Below, piece after piece: positions 42,552 to 51,270 of a stretch of 64,000 nt of DNA (within the stretch, counting starts at the first letter, position 1; every line of letters starts with the position of its first letter). The notes beneath the pieces were generated by a model. The model saw only the letters and a list, made by a program, of their open reading frames with translations, was not told where the DNA came from and did no database searches. The position numbers and the translations under genes are program-made. The stretch comes from Mucilaginibacter sp. PPCGB 2223 (GTDB lineage: Bacteria; Bacteroidota; Bacteroidia; Sphingobacteriales; Sphingobacteriaceae). The stretch is from NCBI RefSeq assembly GCF_001705515.1, contig NZ_MDJS01000001.1, forward strand, positions 1,674,001-1,738,000, read 5' to 3'.

Positions 42552-42651
42552 TGGGCGTTCCCCTTTGGGTCAGGCTGTACGCTCATACTGCACAGGCATT
42601 AGTCGCATGGCCGGTATCCGCTTCCTAACGCAACTTTGCGCGCGTTGCCCA
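42552..42651. repeat. REP-like dispersed repeat candidate
   Basis: A GC-rich 100-bp block begins TGGGCGTTCCCC and ends GCGTTGCCCA, with TGGGC/GCCCA termini able to pair. It contains CCGGTATCCGCTTCCTAACGC, abbreviated here to TATCCGCTTCCTAACGC, a sequence style that resembles dispersed palindromic repeats known in Bacteroidota genomes. An inner AACGC/GCGTT stem is also possible. It sits just past the ruvB stop. Assignment rests on memory of similar elements, not on a search. Confidence 0.45.
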
Positions 42652-42654
42652 TCT

Positions 42655-43677
42655 CTAAAACAACGTCGGCCCGCCGCCCAGCTTCAACCTCCCCAAATGC
42701 TTATACGCATTGTCAGTAGCTTCCCTGCCGCGCGATGTGCGCATCAAAAACCCTTCTTGTATCAAAAAAGGTTCATAAACCTCTTCAATGGTGCCTTCAT
42801 CCTCACCAACGGCTGTCGCGATGGTTTTTAAACCAACCGGCCCGCCTTTAAATTTATCGATGATGGTGAGCAGTATCTTATTGTCCATTTCGTCCAAACC
42901 ATGCTCGTCAACATTCAGGGCACTCAGAGCAAAACGGGCAATCTCGGTATCTATCTGCCCGGTGCCTTTTACCTGGGCAAAATCGCGGGTTCGGCGCAGC
43001 AAAGCATTGGCAATACGCGGTGTACCGCGGCTGCGGCGGGCAATTTCGTAAGCGGCTTCTTCGCGTATCGGGGTACGCAATATCGATGCCGAACGCAACA
43101 CAATGGTGGTGAGCAATTTGGCATCATAATATTCTAAGCGGGCGTTGATACCGAAACGGGCGCGCAACGGTGCGGTTAATAATCCCGAGCGTGTGGTAGC
43201 CCCCACCAGCGTAAACGAATTCAACGATATCTGCACCGAGCGTGCGTTAGGTCCACTTTCGAGCATGATGTCGATCTTAAAATCCTCCATCGCGCTATAC
43301 AGGTACTCTTCCACCAGCGGGCTCAACCGGTGTATCTCATCGATGAACAAAATATCACCTTGTTCGAGATTGGTAAGCAAGCCGGCCAGGTCGCCGGGTT
43401 TATCCAGCACCGGGCCCGAGGTAATTTTAATACCCGAGCCCATTTCGTTGGCGATGATATGTGAAAGGGTAGTTTTACCCAATCCCGGCGGGCCGTGCAG
43501 CAGCACATGGTCGAGCGATTCGCCGCGCTGTTTGGCCGCCTGCACAAAAACTTTCAGGTTGGCTAATATTTTATGCTGGCCTGTAAAATCCTCAAAAGCC
43601 TGCGGGCGCAATACTTTTTCAATATCACGCTCAGTCGACGAAAGGCTATCCGGGTTAGGATCGAGATTTTGGTTCAT
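42655..43677 (-). CDS. ruvB: Holliday junction DNA helicase RuvB
   Basis: 340 residues from the ATG at 43677; upstream TTG and GTG codons are less likely. It has the AAA+ Walker [10 protein letters not shown], Walker B FIDEIHRL, sensor-1 [18 protein letters not shown] and sensor-2 [18 protein letters not shown]. The C-terminal winged helix ends with [20 protein letters not shown]. RuvB drives branch migration with RuvA. Its neighbours are GH92 and a glycosyltransferase, with no ruvA or ruvC here. The standard length fits. Confidence 0.97.
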   Translation of the reverse strand: MNQNLDPNPDSLSSTERDIEKVLRPQAFEDFTGQHKILANLKVFVQAAKQRGESLDHVLLHGPPGLGKTTLSHIIANEMGSGIKITSGPVLDKPGDLAGLLTNLEQGDILFIDEIHRLSPLVEEYLYSAMEDFKIDIMLESGPNARSVQISLNSFTLVGATTRSGLLTAPLRARFGINARLEYYDAKLLTTIVLRSASILRTPIREEAAYEIARRSRGTPRIANALLRRTRDFAQVKGTGQIDTEIARFALSALNVDEHGLDEMDNKILLTIIDKFKGGPVGLKTIATAVGEDEGTIEEVYEPFLIQEGFLMRTSRGREATDNAYKHLGRLKLGGGPTLF

Positions 43678-43705
43678 TACCAACGAAATTAGTAATTAAA
43701 TTGAA

Positions 43706-43791
43706 AAGCCCCCTCTAAATCTCCCCCTGTAGGGGAGACTTTTTTAAATGGTTGTTTAAAGCCCTCCCTTCCGGGGAGGGTTGGGTGGGGC
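43706..43791. repeat. C/G-rich paired hairpin block
   Basis: Two hairpins are visible: CTCCCC (43721-43726) with GGGGAG (43732-43737), and CCCTCCC (43762-43768) with GGGAGGG (43774-43780). It resembles the C-rich inverted repeat at 9295-9366 (AAGCCCCCT.AAAT.CCCCC type). It lies between the glycosyltransferase stop and ruvB start. Confidence 0.55.
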
Positions 43792-44523
43792 CTACCCTTC
43801 CGGATACTTCCTGAATATGGCGTTGATACGCATCTGGATCACACCAAAAAACGCTTCACGGAAAATACGGGTCGACATTTTGGAAGTGCCTACCGTACGG
43901 TCGGTAAAAATGATCGGCACTTCAACCACCTTAAAACCATGCTTAATAGCGGTATATTTCATCTCGATCTGGAAGGCGTAGCCTACAAACTGTATCTTAT
44001 CCAGTTGCACGGTCTCTAATACTTTGCGCTTATAGCATTTAAACCCGGCTGTGGCATCCTGTATATCGATGCCGGTAATAAAGCGCACATATACCGAGGC
44101 AAAATAGCTCATCAGCACCCGGCTCATCGGCCAGTTTACCACGTTAACGCCTTTAACATAGCGCGAACCCACGGCCACATCGGCACCATCCACACAAGCC
44201 TGGCGCAGGCGGATCAGGTCGTCGGGGTTATGCGAAAAATCGGCATCCATTTCAAAAATATAATCGTACTGGTGCGCAATGGCCCATTTAAACCCATGAA
44301 TGTAAGCGGTGCCTAAACCTTGCTTCCCTGCACGTTCTTCGATAAACAACCGATCCGGGTAATCTATCTGGATGCGTTTAACGATCTGCGCCGTACCATC
44401 GGGCGAACCGTCGTCTATAATCAATACATGAAAATCATGTTCAAGCGAGAATACTTTATTCAACAGGCGTTCAATATTCTCTTTTTCGTTGTAGGTTGGT
44501 ATAATTACAATACTATCGGGCAC
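43792..44523 (-). CDS. Polyprenol-phosphate mannosyltransferase-like GT2 enzyme
   Basis: 243 residues if the start is GTG at 44523 (VPDSIVIIPTYNEKENIE); a TTG at 44556 would add 11 residues. The GT2 core has the nucleotide-sugar motif DDGSPDGT and a metal-binding DAD in FEMDADFSHNP. A conserved AVGSRYVKGVNVV segment and a short hydrophobic stretch (FITGIDIQDATAGFKCYKR) fit the dolichol/polyprenol-phosphate mannose synthase family. Known members transfer mannose from GDP-mannose to a polyprenol phosphate at the inner membrane. The donor and acceptor here are inferred. It stands alone upstream of ruvB. Confidence 0.9.
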   Translation of the reverse strand: MPDSIVIIPTYNEKENIERLLNKVFSLEHDFHVLIIDDGSPDGTAQIVKRIQIDYPDRLFIEERAGKQGLGTAYIHGFKWAIAHQYDYIFEMDADFSHNPDDLIRLRQACVDGADVAVGSRYVKGVNVVNWPMSRVLMSYFASVYVRFITGIDIQDATAGFKCYKRKVLETVQLDKIQFVGYAFQIEMKYTAIKHGFKVVEVPIIFTDRTVGTSKMSTRIFREAFFGVIQMRINAIFRKYPEG

Positions 44524-44734
44524 CTGTGCTTCTGAGTTTGGTTTCTGATCGGGCAAATGTCAATAAACTGAAAGGCAAATATAGAAAGTTTTTTCTCGCA
44601 GTGCCGGCAGTGCTTATCCACTATATGCAAAATATTACACTATATTGGCTTAAACACATATTTTGCACAGGTGTTTTACTATTTTGGTTTTTAACGTCTA
44701 TATTTAGGCACCAATTATCCAATTAACAACAACC

Positions 44735-45547
44735 ATGAAAAAAAACAGAATAACGCTGCTTATTGCCCTCTTCGCGCTTGCACTCATTCCAAAGGTAAAG
44801 GCCCAAGGCCCGAACTGGATAGTCGATCTCGACTGCTACTTTAACCACGAGTTTAAAAAGGATAAGGAAGGTAAATTTACCTCCGAACGCTTCCACTACA
44901 TCTGGGATGAAAAGGACCTGAACGGTTACTCCAATTGGGGCGATGCATTTATCAAATACGGCGCCACACTCAAAAGTCACGAAGAAGCTCCCACTGCCGA
45001 AAACCTGAAACACAGCGATATTTATATCATTGTAGACCCTGACAACAAAAAGGAAACGCCCGACCCGCATATCATTACCCCGAAAGATGCCAAAGCCATA
45101 GCCGGGTGGGTAAAAGCCGGCGGCGTTTTGGTGATACTGGCTAACGACAGCGCCAACGTTAACCTGCCAAGCACCAATGTGCTCGCTAAAGAGTTTGGTT
45201 TACATTTCAATGATGATATACAGAACCACGTTATCGGTAGCAACATTGCTGCTGGTACTTTGATGGTACCCGACGGCGACCCTATCTTCAAAACTGCCAA
45301 AAAGATTTACCTGAAGGATATGAGCTCCATCACCCTGAGCGGCAATGCCAAAGCTGCTTACACTAATAAAGACGGTGTAGTGCTGATGGCGACAGTTAAG
45401 TACGGTAAAGGCACCGTATTTGCAGTAGGCGACCCCTGGTTGTACAACGAATACACTAACGGGCATTTACCCGCAGGTTACGATAACGACAAAGCAGCCG
45501 ACGATCTGAGTAAATGGCTCATCGCGCAGATACCCAGAAAGAAATAA
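44735..45547 (+). CDS. Exported DUF4350-like protein
   Basis: 270 residues with a signal peptide (1-23, KVKA-Q). The core resembles the DUF4350/class-I-glutamine-amidotransferase-like fold (SDIYIIVDPDNKKETPDPH, AKAIAGWVKAGGVLVILAND, GKGTVFAVGDPWLYNEYTN). In other Bacteroidota this type of domain accompanies unsaturated-glucuronyl/rhamnogalacturonyl hydrolases. No such hydrolase is fused here. The role is unproven; a small periplasmic accessory is the best guess. A near-consensus -7 element (TATATTTA, 44699-44706) lies upstream. Confidence 0.72.
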   Translation: MKKNRITLLIALFALALIPKVKAQGPNWIVDLDCYFNHEFKKDKEGKFTSERFHYIWDEKDLNGYSNWGDAFIKYGATLKSHEEAPTAENLKHSDIYIIVDPDNKKETPDPHIITPKDAKAIAGWVKAGGVLVILANDSANVNLPSTNVLAKEFGLHFNDDIQNHVIGSNIAAGTLMVPDGDPIFKTAKKIYLKDMSSITLSGNAKAAYTNKDGVVLMATVKYGKGTVFAVGDPWLYNEYTNGHLPAGYDNDKAADDLSKWLIAQIPRKK

Positions 45548-45553
45548 TTTATT

Positions 45554-45594
45554 CACAAAAAGCCCCGGATTAAATAAATCCGGGGCTTTTTGTG
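45554..45594 (+). terminator. Strong intrinsic terminator after the DUF4350-like gene
   Basis: The 18-bp arms 45554-45571 and 45577-45594 are exact reverse complements (CACAAAAAGCCCCGGATT side) around AAATA, followed by T residues. Confidence 0.92.
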
Positions 45595-45690
45595 TTTTTG
45601 GCGAATTATATCCGGAAAAATATTTTTTGGAGATATCAAAATATTTTTACCTTTATAAAAATAACAAGTTATTCTTTTAGTGATGTTATT

Positions 45691-45986
45691 TAAAACGGCC
45701 AATCCCCAGGCTTAGTATCATTGCAGTATAGCTGTTATTTTCCAGGTTGCAATCCTGCAACCCAAACACACACCGTTTTATTCCTGGGCAATTTTAATCA
45801 TCAATCCCATTTTTGGGTACGGTGAAGTTTTGTTTGTTCTTTGTCTGAGCCTTTACTGGCGGATGCTCGGGCAACAACAATATTGATCCTCTTTAATTAT
45901 TTTTTATCCAATCCCTTAAAAAATAATTTTAGTTAACTGACCAAAACACCAGCCATGCCCCCGGACAGCCACCCGGGGGCTTTTTT
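45691..45986 (+). ncRNA. Candidate small structured RNA (uncertain)
   Basis: TAAAACGG (45691-45698) is complementary to CCGTTTTA (45773-45780), and CCCAGG (45705-45710) to CCTGGG (45783-45788). The two helices cross, as in a pseudoknot, around a GGTTGCA/TGCAACC hairpin (45745-45762). A strong terminator at 45957-45986 has no gene before it. A fold of this size can arise by chance. Strand and ends are guesses. Confidence 0.25.
45957..45986 (+). terminator. Orphan intrinsic terminator
   Basis: GCCCCCGG (45957-45964) pairs with CCGGGGGC (45973-45980), followed by six T. It lies 50 bp before the M28 gene start and after a long gene-free stretch. Confidence 0.88.
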
Positions 45987-46035
45987 GTGTGGTCAATTCT
46001 GATAAAATCGGTATACTTGTTCAGATCGAAGTCAC

Positions 46036-47196
46036 ATGAAAATAAAGTTCGTATTACTATTTATACTTATCGCTAACATCTCCCTCGCCCAGGAGGCCGA
46101 CCCTGCCTTTGGCCACAAAATGATTGATACGCTCACTTCAAAATACTTTTGGGGCCGCGGTTATACCAACGACGGCGTTGGCAAAGCCGCACGTTTTTTG
46201 GCCGGGCAATTTAAAAGTTACGGTTTGCAGCCGATGGATGGCAAGCGTTTCGAACAGCCGTTCAGTTTCCCGGTTAACACCTTTCCGGGAAAAGCAGAGG
46301 TGAACATTAATGGCACTAAGTTGCGTACCGGTTACGATTATATTGTAACTGCCGATAGCCGTGGTATCAAAACCAGCGGTACCCTCATAAAAAGCGACAG
46401 CGTACATTTTGTAGATGCGGAACATCGAATTATGGTAACCTTGCAAAAAAAGCTAACCTGGGATGTAGCTCAAAAAACCGAAGATTATACCGGTATTGAA
46501 GTAGATCAGAAAGCTATAACCGGCGATCCGCAAACTATCGACATTGATATAGAAAACAAGCTCATCCCCCAATTTAAAACAGCCAACATCTGCGGTGTGG
46601 TAAAGGGTACTGTTAAACCCGATTCCATCATCGTAATAACTGCCCATTATGATCACCTGGGCGGCATGGGCAACGCTACCTACTTTCCGGGTGCTAACGA
46701 CAATGCCAGCGGAGTAACTTTATTGCTTGCTCTGGCACAGTATTACGGAACGCACCCTCAACCTTATACCATGGCCTTTATCCTCTTTTCGGGTGAAGAG
46801 GCTGGCTTGCTGGGGTCTAAGTATTTTACAGAAAACCCGTTGATCAAACTATCAGATATCCGTTTCCTATTCAACCTCGACCTGGAAGGTACCGGCGACG
46901 AAGGTGCGACCGTAGTGAACAGCACCATCTACAAAAACGAATTTGCCCTGCTTAACCAGGTGAACGATCAGTATCATTACTTGGTTAAAATTTATCCACG
47001 TGGCAAAGCCGCAAACAGCGATCATTATTTTTTTACCGAGAAGAGGGTACCGGCGTTTTTTATGTACACCATGGGCGGCATCAAAGCTTATCACGATGTT
47101 TACGACATCAGTGCTACCCTGCCTCTAACCAAATATCCGGAATTATTTAAATTGCTGCTGGCTTTCAACGATAGACTGATGAATAAAAGTAATTGA
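46036..47196 (+). CDS. M28 family zinc metallopeptidase
   Basis: 386 residues with a signal peptide (1-18, SLA-Q). The co-catalytic zinc site is complete: H204 and D206 in [10 protein letters not shown]222 in GANDNASG, E254/E255 in SGEEAG, D282 in FNLDLEG and His in SDHYFF near residue 329. M28 peptidases of this type are aminopeptidases or similar exopeptidases. Substrate is unknown. The near-consensus -7 element TATACTTG (46012-46019) lies just upstream. The next gene (DUF1080) starts 30 bp downstream and may be co-transcribed. Confidence 0.93.
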   Translation: MKIKFVLLFILIANISLAQEADPAFGHKMIDTLTSKYFWGRGYTNDGVGKAARFLAGQFKSYGLQPMDGKRFEQPFSFPVNTFPGKAEVNINGTKLRTGYDYIVTADSRGIKTSGTLIKSDSVHFVDAEHRIMVTLQKKLTWDVAQKTEDYTGIEVDQKAITGDPQTIDIDIENKLIPQFKTANICGVVKGTVKPDSIIVITAHYDHLGGMGNATYFPGANDNASGVTLLLALAQYYGTHPQPYTMAFILFSGEEAGLLGSKYFTENPLIKLSDIRFLFNLDLEGTGDEGATVVNSTIYKNEFALLNQVNDQYHYLVKIYPRGKAANSDHYFFTEKRVPAFFMYTMGGIKAYHDVYDISATLPLTKYPELFKLLLAFNDRLMNKSN

Positions 47197-47226
47197 TTGT
47201 TACCTTTATCTACCTGTTTAAAACCA

Positions 47227-47943
47227 ATGAAGATCAGATATTTTCTACTACTCATTACGGTTGCCATCCCGGCACTGTCATTTAAGGACCAGGAAAAAGG
47301 TTTTGTACCGATGTTCGACGGCAAAACCCTCAGCGGCTGGGAAGGCGACCCGAAATACTGGCGCGCCGAAAACGGCGAGATCATCGGCGAGATAACACCG
47401 GCAACGATCATCAAAGTCAATACCTTTTTGATTTGGAAAGGCGGCCAGCCCGGCGATTTTGAATTGAAATGCGAGTACCGCATCTCGGCCAAAGGCAACA
47501 GCGGCATCAACTATCGCAGCACACGTGTTGATACCTTGCCTTATGCCCTAAAAGGCTACCAGTTCGACCTCGACGGTAAGGACAAATACAACTTGGGCTA
47601 TCCCAAATACAGTGGCCAGAACTATGAAGAGCGCGGCCGGCAATTCCTCGCCTATCGCGGGCAGCGTACCACTATTGAGCCCGATAAAAAGCCTGTCGTT
47701 ACTGATAGTTTGGGCACTAAGGAAACGTTATTAAAAGCGATCAGGTACGACGACTGGAACGAGATTGACCTGGTAGTAAAAGGCAATAACATGAAGCATT
47801 ACATCAACGGTGTGTTAATGAGCGAAGTTACCGATAACGACCTTGTTAACCGCAAGATGAACGGCCTCATCGGTGTGCAGGTGCACGTTGGGCCACCCAT
47901 GAAGATAGAGTATAAAAACCTCAGGATAAAATACTTAAAGTAA
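47227..47943 (+). CDS. DUF1080 (3-keto-disaccharide hydrolase-like) exported protein
   Basis: 238 residues from the ATG at 47227 ([19 protein letters not shown]), an ATG 30 bp earlier being less likely. After the signal peptide the domain has the usual markers [48 protein letters not shown] and the closing [23 protein letters not shown]1080 proteins have a concanavalin-like jelly-roll, and some hydrolyse 3-keto-glycosides. Substrate here is not known. It probably shares a transcript with the M28 peptidase. Confidence 0.9.
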   Translation: MKIRYFLLLITVAIPALSFKDQEKGFVPMFDGKTLSGWEGDPKYWRAENGEIIGEITPATIIKVNTFLIWKGGQPGDFELKCEYRISAKGNSGINYRSTRVDTLPYALKGYQFDLDGKDKYNLGYPKYSGQNYEERGRQFLAYRGQRTTIEPDKKPVVTDSLGTKETLLKAIRYDDWNEIDLVVKGNNMKHYINGVLMSEVTDNDLVNRKMNGLIGVQVHVGPPMKIEYKNLRIKYLK

Positions 47944-48031
47944 TACATATCTGATTAAATTAACTTAAACAAGCATTTTCAAATCTTAAGCAATTTGTGC
48001 ATATTTGCACCGCAAAAAAATATACTTGCAC

Positions 48032-48105
48032 GGTTGCATAGCTCAACTGGATAGAGCAACTGCCTTCTAAGCAGTAGGTTTCAGGTTCGAGCCCTGATGC
48101 GACCA
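48032..48105 (+). tRNA. tRNA-Arg (anticodon TCT)
   Basis: A full cloverleaf: acceptor GGTTGCA/TGCGACC, D arm GCTC...GAGC, anticodon stem ACTGC/GCAGT with loop CTTCTAA, variable loop AGGTT, and T arm TCAGG/CCTGA with loop TTCGAGC. The anticodon TCT at 48066-48068 reads AGA. A CATATTTG box at 48000-48007 (one base off TAnnTTTG) is a candidate promoter. Confidence 0.95.
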
Positions 48106-48111
48106 CGAAAC

Positions 48112-48149
48112 AAAGCCTTTTGGAGATGCTCTCTCTGAAAGGTTTTTTT
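48112..48149 (+). terminator. Intrinsic terminator after tRNA-Arg(TCT)
   Basis: AAAGCCTTT (48112-48120) pairs with AAAGGTTTT (48138-48146), with one G-U pair, an inner GAGA/TCTC stem and a T run. Confidence 0.88.
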
Positions 48150-48170
48150 GTTTTGACCGTTGTGCTGCTT

Positions 48171-49454
48171 TCAATGAGGCGATGGTTTAATAATATGATA
48201 TTTACCGCTCAGGTGCATCAGGCTGAACAGGTAAAGCAACCCATCGTAGTAAGGGTCAAAATAACCATCATCATAAGGCTGTAGCTTAGCGTCCCACAGC
48301 GCACGCACAAAATCAAGGCTATGCTTGTCCGTATCCATTAACACCGAGGCTGCACTTGTGGATACGAGTCCTAAAGAGTGTCGCAGCTTTCTGAAACCGC
48401 CTGCCTGCAAAATGTATTCGGGCGGCGTGCCATCCAGGTTAAACTGATCGCCGAATTGATCAATCCCTTTCGATCGTAAAAATGCCTGGAACCGCCGGGC
48501 ATAATCATGCTGCCATGCCCTGTCTTTACCAAACCAGTTGTAATCCATAGCAATATTCATGGGCACCCGCCACGAATCGTACCTGAATACCGACTGCATA
48601 CGCGTATTGTGCGGCTGGCCCGAAAATTCGGTATAATCGGGATTCAGCCCGGTACCTGCCGCGCACGCCCGGTGCAGGAACGCACGCGCAGTATCTGCGC
48701 AATCTTTATAAAATTGTTCATGACCATCGCGTGCATACATCGCCCAAACTTCAAAAAAAGCAGGTAGGTGGTATGATGGATCGGTCCAGTTATAGCCACC
48801 GCCTTCGGGCACAAAACTGATTTGCTTATGTTCGGTGTTGATGATGTTATAGATACCCGCGTCTCCGTTCTTCTTCCACATCGCATCCAGTATCCACCGT
48901 GCTTCAGCGTAATAATTTATCCCGGTATTATTTCCCCACCGGTTTGATGCAAAGAGCAAATCGGTTATAAAATAAAGCTCCCCATCTGAAGCAGACCCCT
49001 CCGAATTACGGCGCATTGTTTTCGGGTTAATGCTCCAGGCAAAGTAAGCTTCCCTGGGGCCATCCTGGTGCTGGAGATATTTTTTCGACCAGCGCCATAT
49101 CCGGTCAAACACGTCCTTCTTATTAAGCTGCACCGCGATCATCATCCCATACGAAAGCCCTTCCGTGCGGGCATCATGGTTTTTAACATCCGACACATAC
49201 GCCATCGTATCGCCCACTTCAAAATAAACACGGTTCGGCCCTTCAAAAACATCGTAATAAGCTTTAGCCACCTTCTGGTCGATTTCTTTCTGGTCATAAC
49301 CAGCTTCGCGAAAAAGATTGCGATACACACCTGATTTATATGCCGGTTCGATTGCTGTTTTTTGTTGGCTATAGCCTGGTAATTGAAACAAAATGAATAA
49401 AACCGCAACTATAATTAAACATTTTATTTGAAGCTGTGAAGATATTTTTAGCAT
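48171..49454 (-). CDS. GH8 family glycoside hydrolase (reducing-end exo-oligoxylanase type)
   Basis: 427 residues with a signal peptide (about 1-29, PGYSQ). GH8 catalytic region: the acid Glu is E98 in DARTEGLSYGMMIAVQ, and D157 is in SEGSASDGELYF. A third acidic position lies in RYDSWRVPMNIAMDYNWF. The pattern is closest to reducing-end xylose-releasing exo-oligoxylanases, which cut xylose from the reducing end of xylo-oligosaccharides. The activity is inferred from similarity. The gene is downstream of SusCD but has its own promoter and a palindrome nearby. Confidence 0.9.
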   Translation of the reverse strand: MLKISSQLQIKCLIIVAVLFILFQLPGYSQQKTAIEPAYKSGVYRNLFREAGYDQKEIDQKVAKAYYDVFEGPNRVYFEVGDTMAYVSDVKNHDARTEGLSYGMMIAVQLNKKDVFDRIWRWSKKYLQHQDGPREAYFAWSINPKTMRRNSEGSASDGELYFITDLLFASNRWGNNTGINYYAEARWILDAMWKKNGDAGIYNIINTEHKQISFVPEGGGYNWTDPSYHLPAFFEVWAMYARDGHEQFYKDCADTARAFLHRACAAGTGLNPDYTEFSGQPHNTRMQSVFRYDSWRVPMNIAMDYNWFGKDRAWQHDYARRFQAFLRSKGIDQFGDQFNLDGTPPEYILQAGGFRKLRHSLGLVSTSAASVLMDTDKHSLDFVRALWDAKLQPYDDGYFDPYYDGLLYLFSLMHLSGKYHIIKPSPH

Positions 49455-49477
49455 ACCGATAAATAATATTTGATGGT

Positions 49478-49506
49478 CAAAGCTATAGCCTTATTTCGTT
49501 CTGCAA
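49478..49506 (-). promoter_or_regulatory. Promoter of the GH8 gene
   Basis: On the minus strand TAGCTTTG (49485-49478) exactly matches TAnnTTTG, with TTGC (49506-49503) 17 bp upstream as the -33 region. Predicted start near 49471 leaves a leader of about 17 nt. Confidence 0.65.
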
Positions 49507-49536
49507 TACTACGTTTGTATATATTATGTACACATT

Positions 49537-49552
49537 TGTATAACGTTATACA
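49537..49552. promoter_or_regulatory. 16-bp perfect palindrome upstream of the GH8 promoter
   Basis: TGTATAACGTTATACA is an exact palindrome. TTTGTATA also occurs as a direct repeat at 49515-49522 and 49535-49542, 20 bp apart. It lies 31 bp upstream of the -33 box, a position that fits an activator or repressor site. Confidence 0.6.
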
Positions 49553-49557
49553 TAAAA

Positions 49558-49592
49558 CAAAAAGCCGGCACTTTACAGTACACAGCTTTTTG
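49558..49592 (-). terminator. Intrinsic terminator after the first SusD gene
   Basis: On the minus strand CAAAAAGC (49592-49585) pairs with GCTTTTTG (49565-49558), forming a stem with internal mismatches and a T run. It closes the operon whose last gene ends at 49626. Confidence 0.75.
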
Positions 49593-49625
49593 CTTAATTA
49601 AAGCTTAGGTCATATCAGTCAGTCA

Positions 49626-51245
49626 TCAATGTTGTTTCAAATTAGGGTTCAGTTGAAGCTCATTAGCGTTATATGGTAACAGCCATTTATTAGGATCTGT
49701 CAGAGTCGACTCCAAATAAGGTTTTAAAGATGCAGGTGCCCTATTCTCAACTGCATCGATCAGCACACGCGGGCGCCCGTGCCTGGCCACGCGCATTAAA
49801 TCGTACCAGCGATGCCCTTCATACCCTAATTCAAGTCCGCGCTCCTTCAAAATTAAATCTTCAATCTGGTCGTTAGTAGAAGTTGTTGCGGTCGTTGACG
49901 GATAAGTTGGCATTCCTGCTCTTCCCCTCACTGCATTAAGCTTGGAGATAGCATTGCTTTTATCTCCAACCCTGTTCAATGCTTCGGCCCATAACAGGTA
50001 CATGTCGCCCTGGCGGGTGATGTGAAAATCGCCTTCGCTACGATAGGGCAACCTTACCGGCGGCGGCACATCAATAGTAGCCGGTGCAACCTTACCGGTA
50101 CCTAAATACTTCCATATTACAGGGTTAGGACTCCCTACCCTGTTGTAAGATGGTGCACCACCGGCATACGTACCGCCAAAACCACGGTAGGCATCATCGG
50201 TAGCGGTATTTGTTACGCTTACGCTATTTGGCCAATTAGGGTTGTAAGCCTTTATTGCCACATCAGATGGTGCGACGACATATTTCCCGCCAGATGCTGG
50301 GTCATTTGAAGTTAAAGCCATCAAAGTACTTGTTTCGCGTGTTGCGTACGAGAAATTGACCATAAACATCGGCTCGTTGAACAACTGGTTACCTAAGGTA
50401 AAAATATCAAACCAGTGATCGCCTATGGTCGGGCCGCTTCCATTCAATATGAACGGGTACTGGCCGGTGTTAAACCAGGCCTGGCAAGCGGCGTTTGCCT
50501 GCGCATATTTATTTCGCCACAGGTAAACCTCCGCCTGCAAGGCGCATACGGTACCTTTACAAACCCGGTGCCGTGTTTGCTCGTTACTTTGCCTTAAGGT
50601 GCCATCCTCGTTAAATACGTTGATGGCAAAATCGGTATTGGTGAACGCCTGGGTCAGGTCATTCTCGATCGAATCCAGGATGGTGTTTTGCGGAGTTACC
50701 GATAAGTATGATACCTTGCTGATATCGTCGACCGGTGTAGTTGTAAATGGCACGTCGCCCCAGTTCCTGATCAGGTGGAAATAGGCAAAGGCCCGCAGGT
50801 ACTTAGCCTCGCCTATATACTGGTTCATCATAAACAGCGAAAAATTGTTCTGATCGCGCGGAACACGGTATATGTTTTTGATCAGATAATTTGCCCTGTT
50901 GATGAGGTCGTAGTACGGCCCCCAATTGGTGTACCGGTTTGTGGGCTTAACGCGATGCTCAGCCAGCTGAACGATATCACTGTCGGCACCCGTACCCGGT
51001 TTGGCCCAATCTGCCTGTACCTCTCCCAGTACAAACATGTAGTCCACCAGGGGTTGCAATTCCTCGTAGGTTCCGCGCAGCATATACTGCGCATCCCAAT
51101 AATCGCCCAGAAAGTCCTGGGCTCGGGTAACATCGGTAGGTTTTACATCCAGGAACTTTTTGCAGGATGATATTGCGGTGACCAATACGCTCACAACAAC
51201 TATCGTTGCAAAAGTAAGTCGCTTATTGAAGAAAGTTTTCATCAT
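49626..51245 (-). CDS. SusD/RagB family outer-membrane glycan-binding lipoprotein (distal copy)
   Basis: 539 residues. Lipobox ISSC (Cys28), then the SusD start KKFLDVKPTDVTRAQDF. A helical TPR-like core and the family C-terminal pattern follow (LNAVRGRAGMPTYPS, LKERGLELGYEGHRWYDLMR). The SusD partner caps a SusC barrel and binds glycan at the cell surface. It lies 25 bp downstream of its SusC gene and closes the operon of six genes. Confidence 0.95.
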   Translation of the reverse strand: MMKTFFNKRLTFATIVVVSVLVTAISSCKKFLDVKPTDVTRAQDFLGDYWDAQYMLRGTYEELQPLVDYMFVLGEVQADWAKPGTGADSDIVQLAEHRVKPTNRYTNWGPYYDLINRANYLIKNIYRVPRDQNNFSLFMMNQYIGEAKYLRAFAYFHLIRNWGDVPFTTTPVDDISKVSYLSVTPQNTILDSIENDLTQAFTNTDFAINVFNEDGTLRQSNEQTRHRVCKGTVCALQAEVYLWRNKYAQANAACQAWFNTGQYPFILNGSGPTIGDHWFDIFTLGNQLFNEPMFMVNFSYATRETSTLMALTSNDPASGGKYVVAPSDVAIKAYNPNWPNSVSVTNTATDDAYRGFGGTYAGGAPSYNRVGSPNPVIWKYLGTGKVAPATIDVPPPVRLPYRSEGDFHITRQGDMYLLWAEALNRVGDKSNAISKLNAVRGRAGMPTYPSTTATTSTNDQIEDLILKERGLELGYEGHRWYDLMRVARHGRPRVLIDAVENRAPASLKPYLESTLTDPNKWLLPYNANELQLNPNLKQH

Positions 51246-51270
51246 TATTTTGCTCTAAAATATCCAACCA

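Larger units (their letters stand above)
45600..46035. other. Gene-free interval with possible structured RNA
   Basis: 436 bp between a terminator and the M28 peptidase gene. No convincing ORF is present. It contains a 7-bp hairpin, two crossing helices and an orphan terminator at 45957, described separately. Confidence 0.6.
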
